From contig CAVRPP010000005.1 of assembly GCA_963723165.1 (NCBI GenBank), positions 186,001-250,000 on the forward strand: a stretch of DNA of 64,000 nucleotides. The letters run 5' to 3'. Below, piece after piece: positions 44,594 to 52,753 of the stretch. The stretch comes from UBA4744 sp963723165 (GTDB lineage: Bacteria > Actinomycetota > Acidimicrobiia > Spongiisociales > UBA4744). The position numbers were made by a program, and so were the translations under genes. The notes below the pieces were generated by a model. That model searched no databases. It had not been told where the DNA came from and saw nothing but the letters and a program-made list of their open reading frames with translations. The stretch's first letter is position 1, and each line of letters starts with the position of its first letter.

Positions 44594-46017
44594 CGTCCAC
44601 CTCCTTCGACGAGCGAAATCGCATATCCGGCCGCAGCGGCATTGGAAACCCAAACTGAGGCACCCGCTTCGTTCAACAGGCGAGCCTGTCGATCGCGATC
44701 CTGTGGGTCGCCCCTGGTGCCACAAAGAGATACGACGACGGCAGCGCCCGCTCCGGTGGCCCGGGCGATTGCTGGAGCCAGCTCGGATGCCGGATCGGGA
44801 TGGGCCCCGTGTCCGAGTACAACGTCGAGAAGAATGACGCCAACGTGGGGATCCCGACCTGCCGCTTCCAGACGTTGCAGCCTGAGCCGCTGGTCGATCA
44901 TGGGATGGGCACGGCCGCGGGTGTACTCATCCTCGCCGTAATCGACGATGGCGTGGTCCGCTGCGCTCTCATCTTCGCCTACCTCGCCCAGGGTGGCCCG
45001 GGCCAGCCGGACCGCTTCGCTGCTCAGGCTGCCGCCTGAGAACAATCCCCGCAAGACCCCCGGCCGGTGAGCCCCGTCGGCTGCAGGCCAGGACGCATAG
45101 ACCGGGGGTTCCCGGCCAAGGACTTCGAGCGTCCGGCGCACCGCTCCCTCGAGTGTGACGCCGGCCTCGCCCAGAAACGCCAGCACGGTCGGCGTGCTGC
45201 AGGCTGCCGCGGCCGATCTCACAGCGTCGGCAACCTCAGGGGCAGGCGGTTTAGAGACCACCACCAGAACCTCGGTGCTGGGATCACCATCAAGAGCGGC
45301 CAGTCCTTGCAGGGTGGAGATCCCGCCGACTTCGATTGACAGGTCGTGGCTGCCGGTTCCCAGCGCATTGCGCACACCGACGCCCGCGTCGTCGAGCAGC
45401 GACGTGATCTGTTGAATGCCCGTCCCTGCAGCACCGACCACCCCGACCGGGCCCGGTTCGACGACGTTGGCAAAGCCGCAGCCGACGCCGTTGACTATGG
45501 CGGTTCCGCAGTCTGGTCCCATGACGAGCAAGCCAAGCTTGCCTGCCGTTTTCTTGAGGATCACCTCATCCGCCACCGGAACGTTGTCGCTGAATACCAT
45601 CACATCGAGGCCGTGCGCCAAAGCGTCCATCGCCTCGACAAAGGCGTATTCACCCGGAACCGAGATCAACGCCAGGGTGGCGCCCCCGGCCGCCGACCCG
45701 ATGACATGGGCCGGTGGGGCAGCCAGCATCTCCGATCCACCGCCGGCCCTGGCCACCAGTGCCGCCTCGAGCGTTTCGCGAGCATGACCGACGGCTTGTT
45801 CGTCGGACGCCCGTACGGCAACGAACAGATCGTTGGACCCGGCCTCGCCGAGGGCCTCGACGTCGAATCCCATCCCGGCCAGCAATTCCCGATTGAGATC
45901 GGTCGCCATAGCCACCAAAGCCTCTTCGACCCCTGGAGCTTGTTGCAGCGCCCGACTCGCTTGCATCAAACGGACCGAGTCGTGGTATGTGCCCCGTCGA
46001 ACCTCAATGCTGTCCAT
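44590..46017 (-). CDS. fdrA: FdrA-like protein (AllF-type, succinyl-CoA ligase fold)
   Basis: The 475-residue protein resembles FdrA, which has a succinyl-CoA-synthetase-like layout: V-M-G-P-D-C-G-T-A-I-V-N-G-V-G-C-G-F (about residues 166-183), V-G-V-V-G-A-A-G-T-G-I-Q-Q near 195, and a C-terminal domain with I-L-L-D-V-V-L-G-H-G-A-H near 395-406. Together with DUF1116 and DUF2877 proteins it is expected to form a carbamoyl-transfer complex that yields carbamoyl phosphate. Start ATG 46017 has A-A-A-G-G-A-G upstream and a 14-base overlap with the DUF2877 gene. The linkage is the same trio as E. coli fdrA-ylbE-ylbF, in a different order. Confidence 0.88.
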   Translation of the reverse strand: MDSIEVRRGTYHDSVRLMQASRALQQAPGVEEALVAMATDLNRELLAGMGFDVEALGEAGSNDLFVAVRASDEQAVGHARETLEAALVARAGGGSEMLAAPPAHVIGSAAGGATLALISVPGEYAFVEAMDALAHGLDVMVFSDNVPVADEVILKKTAGKLGLLVMGPDCGTAIVNGVGCGFANVVEPGPVGVVGAAGTGIQQITSLLDDAGVGVRNALGTGSHDLSIEVGGISTLQGLAALDGDPSTEVLVVVSKPPAPEVADAVRSAAAACSTPTVLAFLGEAGVTLEGAVRRTLEVLGREPPVYASWPAADGAHRPGVLRGLFSGGSLSSEAVRLARATLGEVGEDESAADHAIVDYGEDEYTRGRAHPMIDQRLRLQRLEAAGRDPHVGVILLDVVLGHGAHPDPASELAPAIARATGAGAAVVVSLCGTRGDPQDRDRQARLLNEAGASVWVSNAAAAGYAISLVEGGGR

Positions 46018-46855
46018 CGCGAGCACTCCTTTCGACAAGGAAGTCCGCAGCCAGCAGTACCCCGCACGCCGTGGCAATTCCCGATGTGTGGCCCATGGTG
46101 CGCAGATCGTCGGTGGCTTCAGCTATGTCACCGCGGCCGGTGATTGCCTGCAGGAAGGCGGCCACCGGATCGGCCACCTCTCCCGCCACCGCATGGCGCA
46201 GCAGAGATGCCGACAACGCAGTGGTGCGAAACGGTGCTTCGGTCAGCACAATGGGAGCCATGGCAGCCTGCATGCCGTCGGCTCCGGGGACGCCGAGGGC
46301 GGGCCCGAGGAGCCGCAAGCCGGCCAGGACGCCGACCAGCACATCGTCTCCCTCTGGAGTGAGACCCTCGCCTTTCCCGAGCAACCCGCACATGGCATGG
46401 CGAACCGCGGCCGGATTGTTGTCCAGGAGTGCTTGGCCCAAACTCCCGTCGTCAACACAGGCAAACCGTTTCCGGGCGTCGGCCATGAGCCCGCTCATCA
46501 ACTCGGAGGAAACCGGGTCCAGAACCGGGCGCGGGTCCCACCAGCGTACGACGCTGGCTACAAGGCTCCCGACCTCCAACCTCCCGTCGCCTACCAGGCA
46601 CGGCTCGCCGCGGGACGATTGGACGGCGCGAGCCGGTTTCGCGACCGTCACGCCGTTGGGGAGCCGCACCGCATTACCGCCCCCCAATACCAGAACGTGC
46701 CCGCGAGCTTGAATCCAGGCGGCATTCGATGAAGTCCCCAAGAGAACCCCGGGCTGGCGGGGACCGTCGAGGATGTGGCGCACCCCGCGACTGGCGGCCG
46801 CAGGCAAAGAGGTGGGAGGGGCCTTCAGGCCGGCCGAGTGTTGGCGAACAGGCAC
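46004..46855 (-). CDS. DUF2877 protein (YlbF/AllH-like)
   Basis: A 283-residue protein with the DUF2877 core: L-L-G-K-G-E-G-L-T-P-E-G-D-D-V-L-V-G (residues about 157-174), the family's most conserved segment, and a C-terminal helical region. It is the third component associated with oxamate carbamoyltransferase in E. coli (YlbF). The start is GTG 46855, nine bases after the amidohydrolase stop, with G-A-G-G-A-G in that gap. It overlaps FdrA by 14 bases, consistent with a complex made in fixed ratio. Confidence 0.86.
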   Translation of the reverse strand: MPVRQHSAGLKAPPTSLPAAASRGVRHILDGPRQPGVLLGTSSNAAWIQARGHVLVLGGGNAVRLPNGVTVAKPARAVQSSRGEPCLVGDGRLEVGSLVASVVRWWDPRPVLDPVSSELMSGLMADARKRFACVDDGSLGQALLDNNPAAVRHAMCGLLGKGEGLTPEGDDVLVGVLAGLRLLGPALGVPGADGMQAAMAPIVLTEAPFRTTALSASLLRHAVAGEVADPVAAFLQAITGRGDIAEATDDLRTMGHTSGIATACGVLLAADFLVERSARDGQH

Positions 46856-46864
46856 TATCGCTCC

Positions 46865-47965
46865 TCAGCCGAGATCAACGATGGCGGCAACGGGACCGCC
46901 ACCAGATGGTCCCTGATGGATGGCGGCCACCGAAACAAATACAGCCGCATCATCGACGGCCGCAGCAACTACACCCCCAACTGCGGCCTTTATGTGGCGG
47001 TGGTGGTGCACGTCCGAATCGTCAAGAGCCACCTGGCGACGCCCGCGGAGTTTGGCGGTCGGATCCGCTTCACACTTCACGAACACGTTGACCAGCTTGC
47101 CCCCGATGTCGGAGGGCCTGGCCCGTTCCGGAAGATCGAGGCCGGCCGAGCGGATTGCATCGTAAACGCCTTCAAAGTCGAGGGCATCCTTCATGACGCT
47201 GTGACCGATGCGGTAGCGGCCACCGGCGCCCCGGACATTGCCGACGACCACAGTTTGGGCCTGGTCCAGTTCTACACCCGAGGAACACGAAGCCACAGAC
47301 GAGAAGAGCGATAGATCGTGGCCGATCTGGTCTGCCGTAGGAACGGCACCCAGTTCCCCAAGCGCGTACGCGATACCAAGGCCGGATGTGCCGTTGGAGA
47401 TGTTCATGGACTCCAGCGGGTCCTCGGTTACCACCGTGTGTCCCCTTGATTTGGCGTCGTTGATTGTGTCCATGGTCAGCAAAGGGGTCTTCGTCTGCAC
47501 GTAGTGGACATCGGCCGGATCTTCAATGCCGGCTTCGTGCATCGCCCGCTTGACTCCCTCGGCGACCTTCTCGACCATTGCCGGACGACCGATGTCCTCC
47601 GGAAGAATGATCTCACTCATTGAGTAACCGACCGCCAGGCGCGGCTCGTCCGAAGGATCGGGATCGCCTGCGACCTTTGCGAAGACCGTTGCGTGCGGGG
47701 TGAGGATGCCATCGGTCCCGCCCGACCAGACCATCGGGATCTCTTTGACGGTCTCCATGGGACGGCTTCCCAGTTCCATGAGGACATCGCGAAAGGCGCG
47801 ATCGGCCAGGATCCTGGTGAAGTCGTTGACGCCTCCGTTGCCTTCGGTCTTCCCGATGACCGCAATGACGTCATCTGCCGCAAACACGCCCTGTTCGATC
47901 AGAGCCTTCAGCCCCGACGCATCGGTGACACTCTCGAGGACAACCTTGCGTACTTCAATTGCCAT
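46865..47965 (-). CDS. Ring-opening amidohydrolase, barbiturase-like
   Basis: The 366-residue protein belongs to the cyanuric acid hydrolase/barbiturase family, a three-repeat fold with three Ser-Lys pairs. Motifs seen: G-K-T-E-G-N-G-G-V-N-D-F-T-R (about 37-50), S-G-G-T-D-G-I-L-T-P-H near 80, K-T-P-L-L-T near 160, N-I-S-N-G-T-S-G-L-G-I near 190, and S-V-A-S-C-S-S-G-V-E-L-D near 225. The last segment and the C-terminal G-P-S-G-G-G-P-V-A-A-I favour barbiturase over cyanuric acid hydrolase (from memory). Barbiturase opens barbiturate to ureidomalonate. The ATG at 47965 has a G-G-G-G-A-G site; the preceding open frame to 48109 lacks homology. It heads the leftward operon and is divergent from the cytosine deaminase. 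Confidence 0.88.
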   Translation of the reverse strand: MAIEVRKVVLESVTDASGLKALIEQGVFAADDVIAVIGKTEGNGGVNDFTRILADRAFRDVLMELGSRPMETVKEIPMVWSGGTDGILTPHATVFAKVAGDPDPSDEPRLAVGYSMSEIILPEDIGRPAMVEKVAEGVKRAMHEAGIEDPADVHYVQTKTPLLTMDTINDAKSRGHTVVTEDPLESMNISNGTSGLGIAYALGELGAVPTADQIGHDLSLFSSVASCSSGVELDQAQTVVVGNVRGAGGRYRIGHSVMKDALDFEGVYDAIRSAGLDLPERARPSDIGGKLVNVFVKCEADPTAKLRGRRQVALDDSDVHHHRHIKAAVGGVVAAAVDDAAVFVSVAAIHQGPSGGGPVAAIVDLG

Positions 47966-48120
47966 TGCCGTCTCCCCTGCCTGCAGGACGATCACAAGTC
48001 GTCGACCGTCCCGATGGATGCCGTATGAGTCAATATTCGATGATGAGCATGCCGGGACGCTAGGGACCAACGGCCCCTCGGCCCTGCCTATGGACAGGAG
48101 TCTGTGCAAGGATTGGACCT

Positions 48121-48558
48121 ATGGATGAATTCCTGGGACAAGCAATCGATGAAGCAAGGATCGGGCTGTCTGAAGGTGGGATTCCCATCGGCTCGGTTCT
48201 CGTGATCGACGGTGTGGTGGCAGGTAGGGGTCACAACCGGCGGGTGCAGAGCGGCAGCTCCATCCTGCATGCCGAAATGGACTGTCTGGAGAACGCGGGC
48301 CGCCGCGTCGCCGCCGACTACCGGCGGGCCGTCATCTACTCCACATTATCTCCGTGCGACATGTGCAGCGGCGCCATCTTGCTGTACGGCATCCCCCGGG
48401 TTGTCGTCGGCGAGAACCGCACTTTCCGGGGACCCGAGGAGTACGTTCGCAGTCGCGGTGTGGAGGTCGAGGTCGTAGATGACCCGGCCTGCGTCCGCCT
48501 CATGGAGAGATTCATTGCCTCCCGGCCGCAGCTGTGGAACGAGGACATCGGCGAGTAG
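48121..48558 (+). CDS. Cytosine deaminase, yeast FCY1 type
   Basis: The 145-residue zinc enzyme has H50-A-E52 and P78-C79-D-M-C82, the zinc ligands and proton shuttle of the CDA fold. It is strikingly like yeast FCY1: E-G-G-I-P-I-G, R-G-H-N-R-R, L-E-N-A-G-R, S-T-L-S-P-C-D-M-C-S-G-A-I, Y-G-I-P-R-V-V-V-G-E-N and the C-terminal R-P-Q-L-W-N-E-D-I-G-E, which includes the Asp that contacts the cytosine in FCY1. This C-terminus separates it from tRNA adenosine deaminase and guanine deaminase. It converts cytosine to uracil and ammonia. ATG 48121 is preceded by A-A-G-G-A. It shares a 155-base divergent upstream region with the amidohydrolase operon. Confidence 0.9.
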   Translation: MDEFLGQAIDEARIGLSEGGIPIGSVLVIDGVVAGRGHNRRVQSGSSILHAEMDCLENAGRRVAADYRRAVIYSTLSPCDMCSGAILLYGIPRVVVGENRTFRGPEEYVRSRGVEVEVVDDPACVRLMERFIASRPQLWNEDIGE

Positions 48559-48641
48559 GTCTCTCCCCCGGCGGCTCGAGACCGAAGCGGAACGGACCGC
48601 ACATTTCCGACAATGCAGGGAGCGGCTACCATTCTGGCTTC

Positions 48642-50468
48642 ATGTCGGGCACCCCCTTCCGCAATGTGGCGTTGATCGCGCACGTCGACCACGGCAAAAC
48701 CACCCTGGTCGACGCGATGCTGTCGGCAGCCGGAGTTTTCTCCGCTCACGAGACGCGGGTTGAGCGCGTTATGGATTCGAACGATCAAGAACGGGAGCGG
48801 GGCATCACCATCCTCGCCAAAGCTGCCTCGATCGACTGGAAAGGCACCAAGATCAACCTGGTCGATACTCCCGGGCATGCAGATTTTGGTGGTGAGGTCG
48901 AGCGAGCCCTCGCCATGGTGGACGGCGTGTTGCTGCTCGTCGATGCGGCGGAAGGCCCGATGCCCCAGACGCGATACGTGCTCTCCAAGGCACTTGACCT
49001 TCACCTGCCTGCAGTGGTCGTTGTCAACAAGGTAGATCGGGCCGACTCCCGTTTGGGAGCGGTGGTTGATGAGATCTACGAGCTCTTCTTCGATCTGGAA
49101 GCCACCGACGCTCATATCGAGTTTCCGATCATCTCGTCGATCGCCCGCCACGGCAAGGCCATCAACGGAGTTGGCATTCCCCCGGAGGGCGCCGACCTGT
49201 CTCCTCTGCTGGACGCCATCGTCAACACCATCCCCGCCGCCGCCGGGGACCCGCGGGCCCCGCTCCAGGCCCTGGTGACCAACCTCGACGCCTCGGACTA
49301 CCTGGGCCGGTTGGCCATCGGCCGCGTGGTGAACGGGACGCTCCGGGCGGGCGACCACATCGCCCTCTGCCACAGCAACGAGGAAGAACCTCCGCTCAAG
49401 CGGAAACTGGGCCAGTTATTGGGATTCGAAGGCTTGGGACGCATCGACGTCGCCGAACGAACCGCCGGTGACCTGTTCGTGGTCGCGGGTTTCCCTGAAG
49501 TGGAGATCGGGGACACGCTGGCCGATCCTGATGATCCTCAGCCTCTCCCCCGTCTCATCGTCGACGAGCCGGTCCTGCGCATGACGTTCGGGGTCAACAC
49601 ATCGCCGCTGGCCGGACGCGACGGTTCGTTGCTCACTTCCCGTCAGATCCGCGAGCGTCTGGAACGAGAAGTGCTCGGGAACGTGTCCATTCGCATCGGA
49701 CCAACCGCCTCCCCCGAGATCATCGAGGTGGCGGGCCGCGGCGAGCTGCAATTGGCGGTACTGATCGAATCGATGCGCCGCGAGGGCTTCGAACTGCAGG
49801 TCAGCAGACCCGAAGTCATTATCCGCGAGATTGAGGGCAAACCTCATGAACCGGTCGAGCGTGCAGTCGTGGATGTCCCCGACGAACACGTCGGTACCGT
49901 CACCCAGGCGGTTGCACCACGCAAGGGGCAGGTGATTGATCTCCGCCCGGGCGATCGGGGCCGCACCATCGTCACCGTCAACGCCCCGGCCCGCGGACTT
50001 CTGGGATTCCGTTCGTTGCTCATGACTACCACCAGGGGAACTGCACTGGTGCATCAGCATCACGCCGGATGGATGCCCTGGGCGGGTGAACTCCCTCACC
50101 GTCAAGGTGGGCCACTGGTGTGCGACCGGCGGGGGACGTCGACCGGGTTTGCGCTCGACAATCTGCAGAAACGGGGCGAGCTCTTCATCGGCTCGGGCGA
50201 AGAGGTCTACGAGGGCATGATCTTCGGGGAGAACTCGCGTACCGATGAGATGCCTGCCAATCCAACCAAGCCGAAACAACTCACCAACATCCGAACCCAT
50301 GCTGCAGACGAGGCAATCCGGCTCAAACCTCCGCGACGGTTGACCCTAGAGACCGCGATCGAGTGGATCGCCGACGACGAACTGGTTGAGGTGACCCCGA
50401 CCGCCGTAAGGGTCCGCAAGCGGTACCTCACCGAAAGCGAACGCAAGCTGGCCAAGAAACGCCTCTGA
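48642..50468 (+). CDS. typA: Ribosome-associated GTPase TypA/BipA
   Basis: The 608-residue translation factor has G1 A-H-V-D-H-G-K-T-T, G2 R-G-I-T-I, G3 D-T-P-G-H and G4 N-K-V-D, followed by the EF-Tu-like domain II, two EF-G-like domains and the TypA-specific C-terminus (G-S-G-E-E-V-Y-E-G-M, then N-P-x-K-P-K-Q-L-T-N-I-R near 535). It binds the ribosome under stress and low temperature. The ATG at 48642 fits homology; the open frame extends to 48534 but overlaps the deaminase. A hairpin follows the stop. Confidence 0.95.
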   Translation: MSGTPFRNVALIAHVDHGKTTLVDAMLSAAGVFSAHETRVERVMDSNDQERERGITILAKAASIDWKGTKINLVDTPGHADFGGEVERALAMVDGVLLLVDAAEGPMPQTRYVLSKALDLHLPAVVVVNKVDRADSRLGAVVDEIYELFFDLEATDAHIEFPIISSIARHGKAINGVGIPPEGADLSPLLDAIVNTIPAAAGDPRAPLQALVTNLDASDYLGRLAIGRVVNGTLRAGDHIALCHSNEEEPPLKRKLGQLLGFEGLGRIDVAERTAGDLFVVAGFPEVEIGDTLADPDDPQPLPRLIVDEPVLRMTFGVNTSPLAGRDGSLLTSRQIRERLEREVLGNVSIRIGPTASPEIIEVAGRGELQLAVLIESMRREGFELQVSRPEVIIREIEGKPHEPVERAVVDVPDEHVGTVTQAVAPRKGQVIDLRPGDRGRTIVTVNAPARGLLGFRSLLMTTTRGTALVHQHHAGWMPWAGELPHRQGGPLVCDRRGTSTGFALDNLQKRGELFIGSGEEVYEGMIFGENSRTDEMPANPTKPKQLTNIRTHAADEAIRLKPPRRLTLETAIEWIADDELVEVTPTAVRVRKRYLTESERKLAKKRL

Positions 50469-50473
50469 TCCCC

Positions 50474-50491
50474 TAGGGCCCTATGGCCCTA
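50474..50491 (+). terminator. Hairpin after typA
   Basis: T-A-G-G-G-C-C (50474-50480), four-base loop, G-G-C-C-C-T-A (50485-50491), six bases after the typA stop. The stem is perfect; the tail is only weakly T-rich. Confidence 0.5.
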
Positions 50492-50537
50492 CTTCTGGCG
50501 GTCTCGTCGGCGTACATTCGGAGCTGAGGAGGTGACG

Positions 50538-50915
50538 ATGACGCAGCTCCGCGAACATGAGGTTGGTCTCAGGCCACCCCCGTTGACGACCCGGCACACT
50601 TCTGAGTCGCTGCTGGGCATCCTCGGTGTCGTCGTGGGAGGAGTCGGTGGATACCTGCATTTCTCCGATCCCTTGAACACCATCCAGGTCTTCGGCTGGA
50701 AATCCCAGGTCGGGGCCGTCGCGGGCTGGTGGGGCTACGGGTTGCAGGTCGCCGGGGCTCTTCTGGTGTTCTGCAGTTTTGCGATTCTGGCCAGGAAGAC
50801 CTTCCATCGAAGCGGGTACGGAACATTCGCAGGTTGGATCGCCGCTGTGGTGGCGACGGTCTCTTTGCTCTATGCCTCGGTATTCACCGTTCTATGGATG
50901 CAGTGGGTCGCCTAG
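50538..50915 (+). CDS. Small membrane protein of unknown function
   Basis: A 125-residue protein with three hydrophobic stretches: residues about 26-40 (G-I-L-G-V-V-V-G-G-V-G-G), 63-84 and 96-122. Aromatic residues cap the helices. It is not a family I recognise. ATG 50538 has G-G-A-G-G five bases upstream; a GTG at 50532 overlaps that site and is rejected. It converges on the alcohol dehydrogenase gene (27-base gap). Confidence 0.7.
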   Translation: MTQLREHEVGLRPPPLTTRHTSESLLGILGVVVGGVGGYLHFSDPLNTIQVFGWKSQVGAVAGWWGYGLQVAGALLVFCSFAILARKTFHRSGYGTFAGWIAAVVATVSLLYASVFTVLWMQWVA

Positions 50916-50942
50916 GCCACTGGTGGTGGACAGCGCAACTCG

Positions 50943-51983
50943 TCATGGCACGAACGCGACTTTGAGGATCCCCTGTTCACGAGCTGCAAACTGCCGGTAC
51001 AGGTCGGCGCCGTCATGCAAGGAAACTGCGGGGTGTGTCAGGAGGAGATCTCCCGGTACCGATACCTCGCCGGCCTGAACCCTGGTCAGGAGCCCATCGA
51101 GAATCGACCGGACGGGTGCCCGACCAAACCGCATCGTCAAGTTGCGGTCGTAGGCCTCGACCGGACTCACCTCGAAATGGGTGGCAGTTGGCACAGAAAT
51201 CACCGATAGGGTGCCCCCGGGCCTCAGCAGCTGCACCGCCAGCCGCTGCGCAGACGCAGTCCCGGCCGCTTCGACGACGGACCCGACCGGATCGATTGCT
51301 GCAGCATCACCCGGCGCTCTCGGTTGAGCCCCCAACCACTCGGCCCGATCCCGTCGATCCGGGACGGGATCGACCGCGATCACCGGCGCGGCGCCCATGG
51401 CCAGCGCAGCAGCCACGGCGCACAACCCGACCGAACCCAAACCAATGACGACCAACGGTTCATCGAGGACGATCCCGGCCCACTCGGCTGCATGCCAACC
51501 CGTGGGGAAGTTGTCCGCCAGAAGCACGGCGTTCTCATCGGAAATCTGATCGGACACGCGCATCAGCGTCGACGCGGCCAGCGGAACTCTTACGCGTTCT
51601 GCTTGACCACCGTGCAGAGCGGGCTTGGAGAGGTCATCGGGATCTGCGTAACCAAACAGCTCACCCGACGTGCAGCGGGCGCTCAACCCTGTTCGGCACG
51701 GCCGGCAGGTTCCGCAACTCGTCGCGAAAGGGACGAGCACTCGATCCCCCGGCGAGAAACCGGCAACATCGTTCCCGACGGCAACGACCTCCCCGACAAC
51801 TTCATGACCGGGAACAACCCCAAACCGGACTCGTTCCCGGCCCTCGTATGGATGAAGATCCGACCCGCACAAGCCGGCCCGCGTGACGGCGATGACGGCA
51901 TCGGTCGATTGCTCAAGCTCCGGTTCCGGCAGATCGGTTCGGTAGGTGATCACTCCAACGCCGTCCAGGGTCAAGCCACGCAT
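50943..51983 (-). CDS. Zinc-dependent alcohol dehydrogenase (MDR superfamily)
   Basis: A 346-residue medium-chain dehydrogenase. Catalytic zinc ligands lie in A-G-L-C-G-S-D-L-H (Cys near residue 39) and G-H-E (near 60); the structural zinc site is C-G-T-C-R-P-C-R-T-G-L-S-A-R-C near 90-104. The NAD(P) motif is V-I-G-L-G-S-V-G-L near 178. The substrate cannot be named; the general layout resembles formaldehyde or sorbitol dehydrogenase-type members. It lies downstream of and close to the HAD-like gene (about 30 bases). Confidence 0.9.
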   Translation of the reverse strand: MRGLTLDGVGVITYRTDLPEPELEQSTDAVIAVTRAGLCGSDLHPYEGRERVRFGVVPGHEVVGEVVAVGNDVAGFSPGDRVLVPFATSCGTCRPCRTGLSARCTSGELFGYADPDDLSKPALHGGQAERVRVPLAASTLMRVSDQISDENAVLLADNFPTGWHAAEWAGIVLDEPLVVIGLGSVGLCAVAAALAMGAAPVIAVDPVPDRRDRAEWLGAQPRAPGDAAAIDPVGSVVEAAGTASAQRLAVQLLRPGGTLSVISVPTATHFEVSPVEAYDRNLTMRFGRAPVRSILDGLLTRVQAGEVSVPGDLLLTHPAVSLHDGADLYRQFAAREQGILKVAFVP

Positions 51984-52013
51984 GATCTGAAAGGCTACCG
52001 GGCAGAAAGGAGA

Positions 52014-52568
52014 TCAGGCCGGACGGAGTTCGGGAGGCAGATGCTCGGCCCGGAGGACCTTGTCGGGAGCGATGTTGATCAGAACCGTGCTGTCGGGAAG
52101 CCGGGAGGGCAACTCGCTCGACACGTTTTCGATCCGGTATGTCGCCCGTCCGGCCGATGCCGCCTTCCACAAGACTTCGCGGACGGCCGGCTCGGTTAGA
52201 CCGTAATCATCGGATTCAACCGAGGGCAGCGGACCGACTCCCAGCCGGGAGGTCAACTGATCACTCAGTTCTTCATCGAGTTGGGAGCTCCACCGAACGT
52301 CGGCGATCTCGATGAGGTGCTTCACGAGGGGGGGCATGTGGGGCGGAATCACGAGGACGTCACCTTCGTCGTCGCCAGGTGGCGGGGAAGTCTCGCCGTT
52401 GGGAACATCCGGCTTGGTGCTGTCACTGACAACGCCCATGACGTCGATGAGCACCAGCGGACGATCAGTCTGGGGCTCGCTGCGGCCCTCGGCTACCCAT
52501 TCGTCGATTTCTTCTCGCATCCTGGCGCGGACCAGCGATTGCCAGGATGTACCTTCGGGTGATGCCAC
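52014..52568 (-). CDS. HAD-like domain protein
   Basis: A protein of about 184 residues. P-L-V-L-I-D-V-M-G-V-V-S (about residues 37-48) looks like the D-x-D/M-G-V motif of HAD hydrolases, and P-P-L-V-K-H-L-I-E-I-A-D-V-R-W-S-S-Q-L-D is like the helix and W-x-T/S-x-W motif of the HAD group associated with RNA-repair proteins. A Gly/Pro/Asp-rich linker interrupts the domain (about 55-70). GTG 52568 is used because G-G-G-A-G lies five bases upstream; a TTG at 52586 overlaps the palindrome. The role is unknown. Confidence 0.6.
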   Translation of the reverse strand: MASPEGTSWQSLVRARMREEIDEWVAEGRSEPQTDRPLVLIDVMGVVSDSTKPDVPNGETSPPPGDDEGDVLVIPPHMPPLVKHLIEIADVRWSSQLDEELSDQLTSRLGVGPLPSVESDDYGLTEPAVREVLWKAASAGRATYRIENVSSELPSRLPDSTVLINIAPDKVLRAEHLPPELRPA

Positions 52569-52582
52569 GTTCTCTCCCTTTG

Positions 52583-52594
52583 CCAACCGGTTGG
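52583..52594. promoter_or_regulatory. 12-base palindrome upstream of HAD-like gene
   Basis: C-C-A-A-C-C-G-G-T-T-G-G is a perfect 12-base palindrome, followed by an extra T-T-G-G repeat, just upstream of the ribosome site for GTG 52568. It may be an operator; short palindromes of this kind also arise by chance in high-GC DNA. Confidence 0.3.
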
Positions 52595-52753
52595 TTGGTT
52601 ACATGCAGGTCTCTTTTCGGCCTGCCGGGAGGATTTCTTGAATGAAACAGACGTCGGACACCACCGTAGAGATGAATCGAGAACGGGCTAGGAAACCCCC
52701 GCAGACCGCCCGGTTCGTAGTCGTCCGCCGGCCCCGCCCGGCAAGCCCAGCTG

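Noticed and set aside
48121..48558. tRNA adenosine deaminase (TadA)
   Set aside because: The zinc motifs alone would fit, but the FCY1-type C-terminus and the metabolic neighbours fit cytosine deaminase better.
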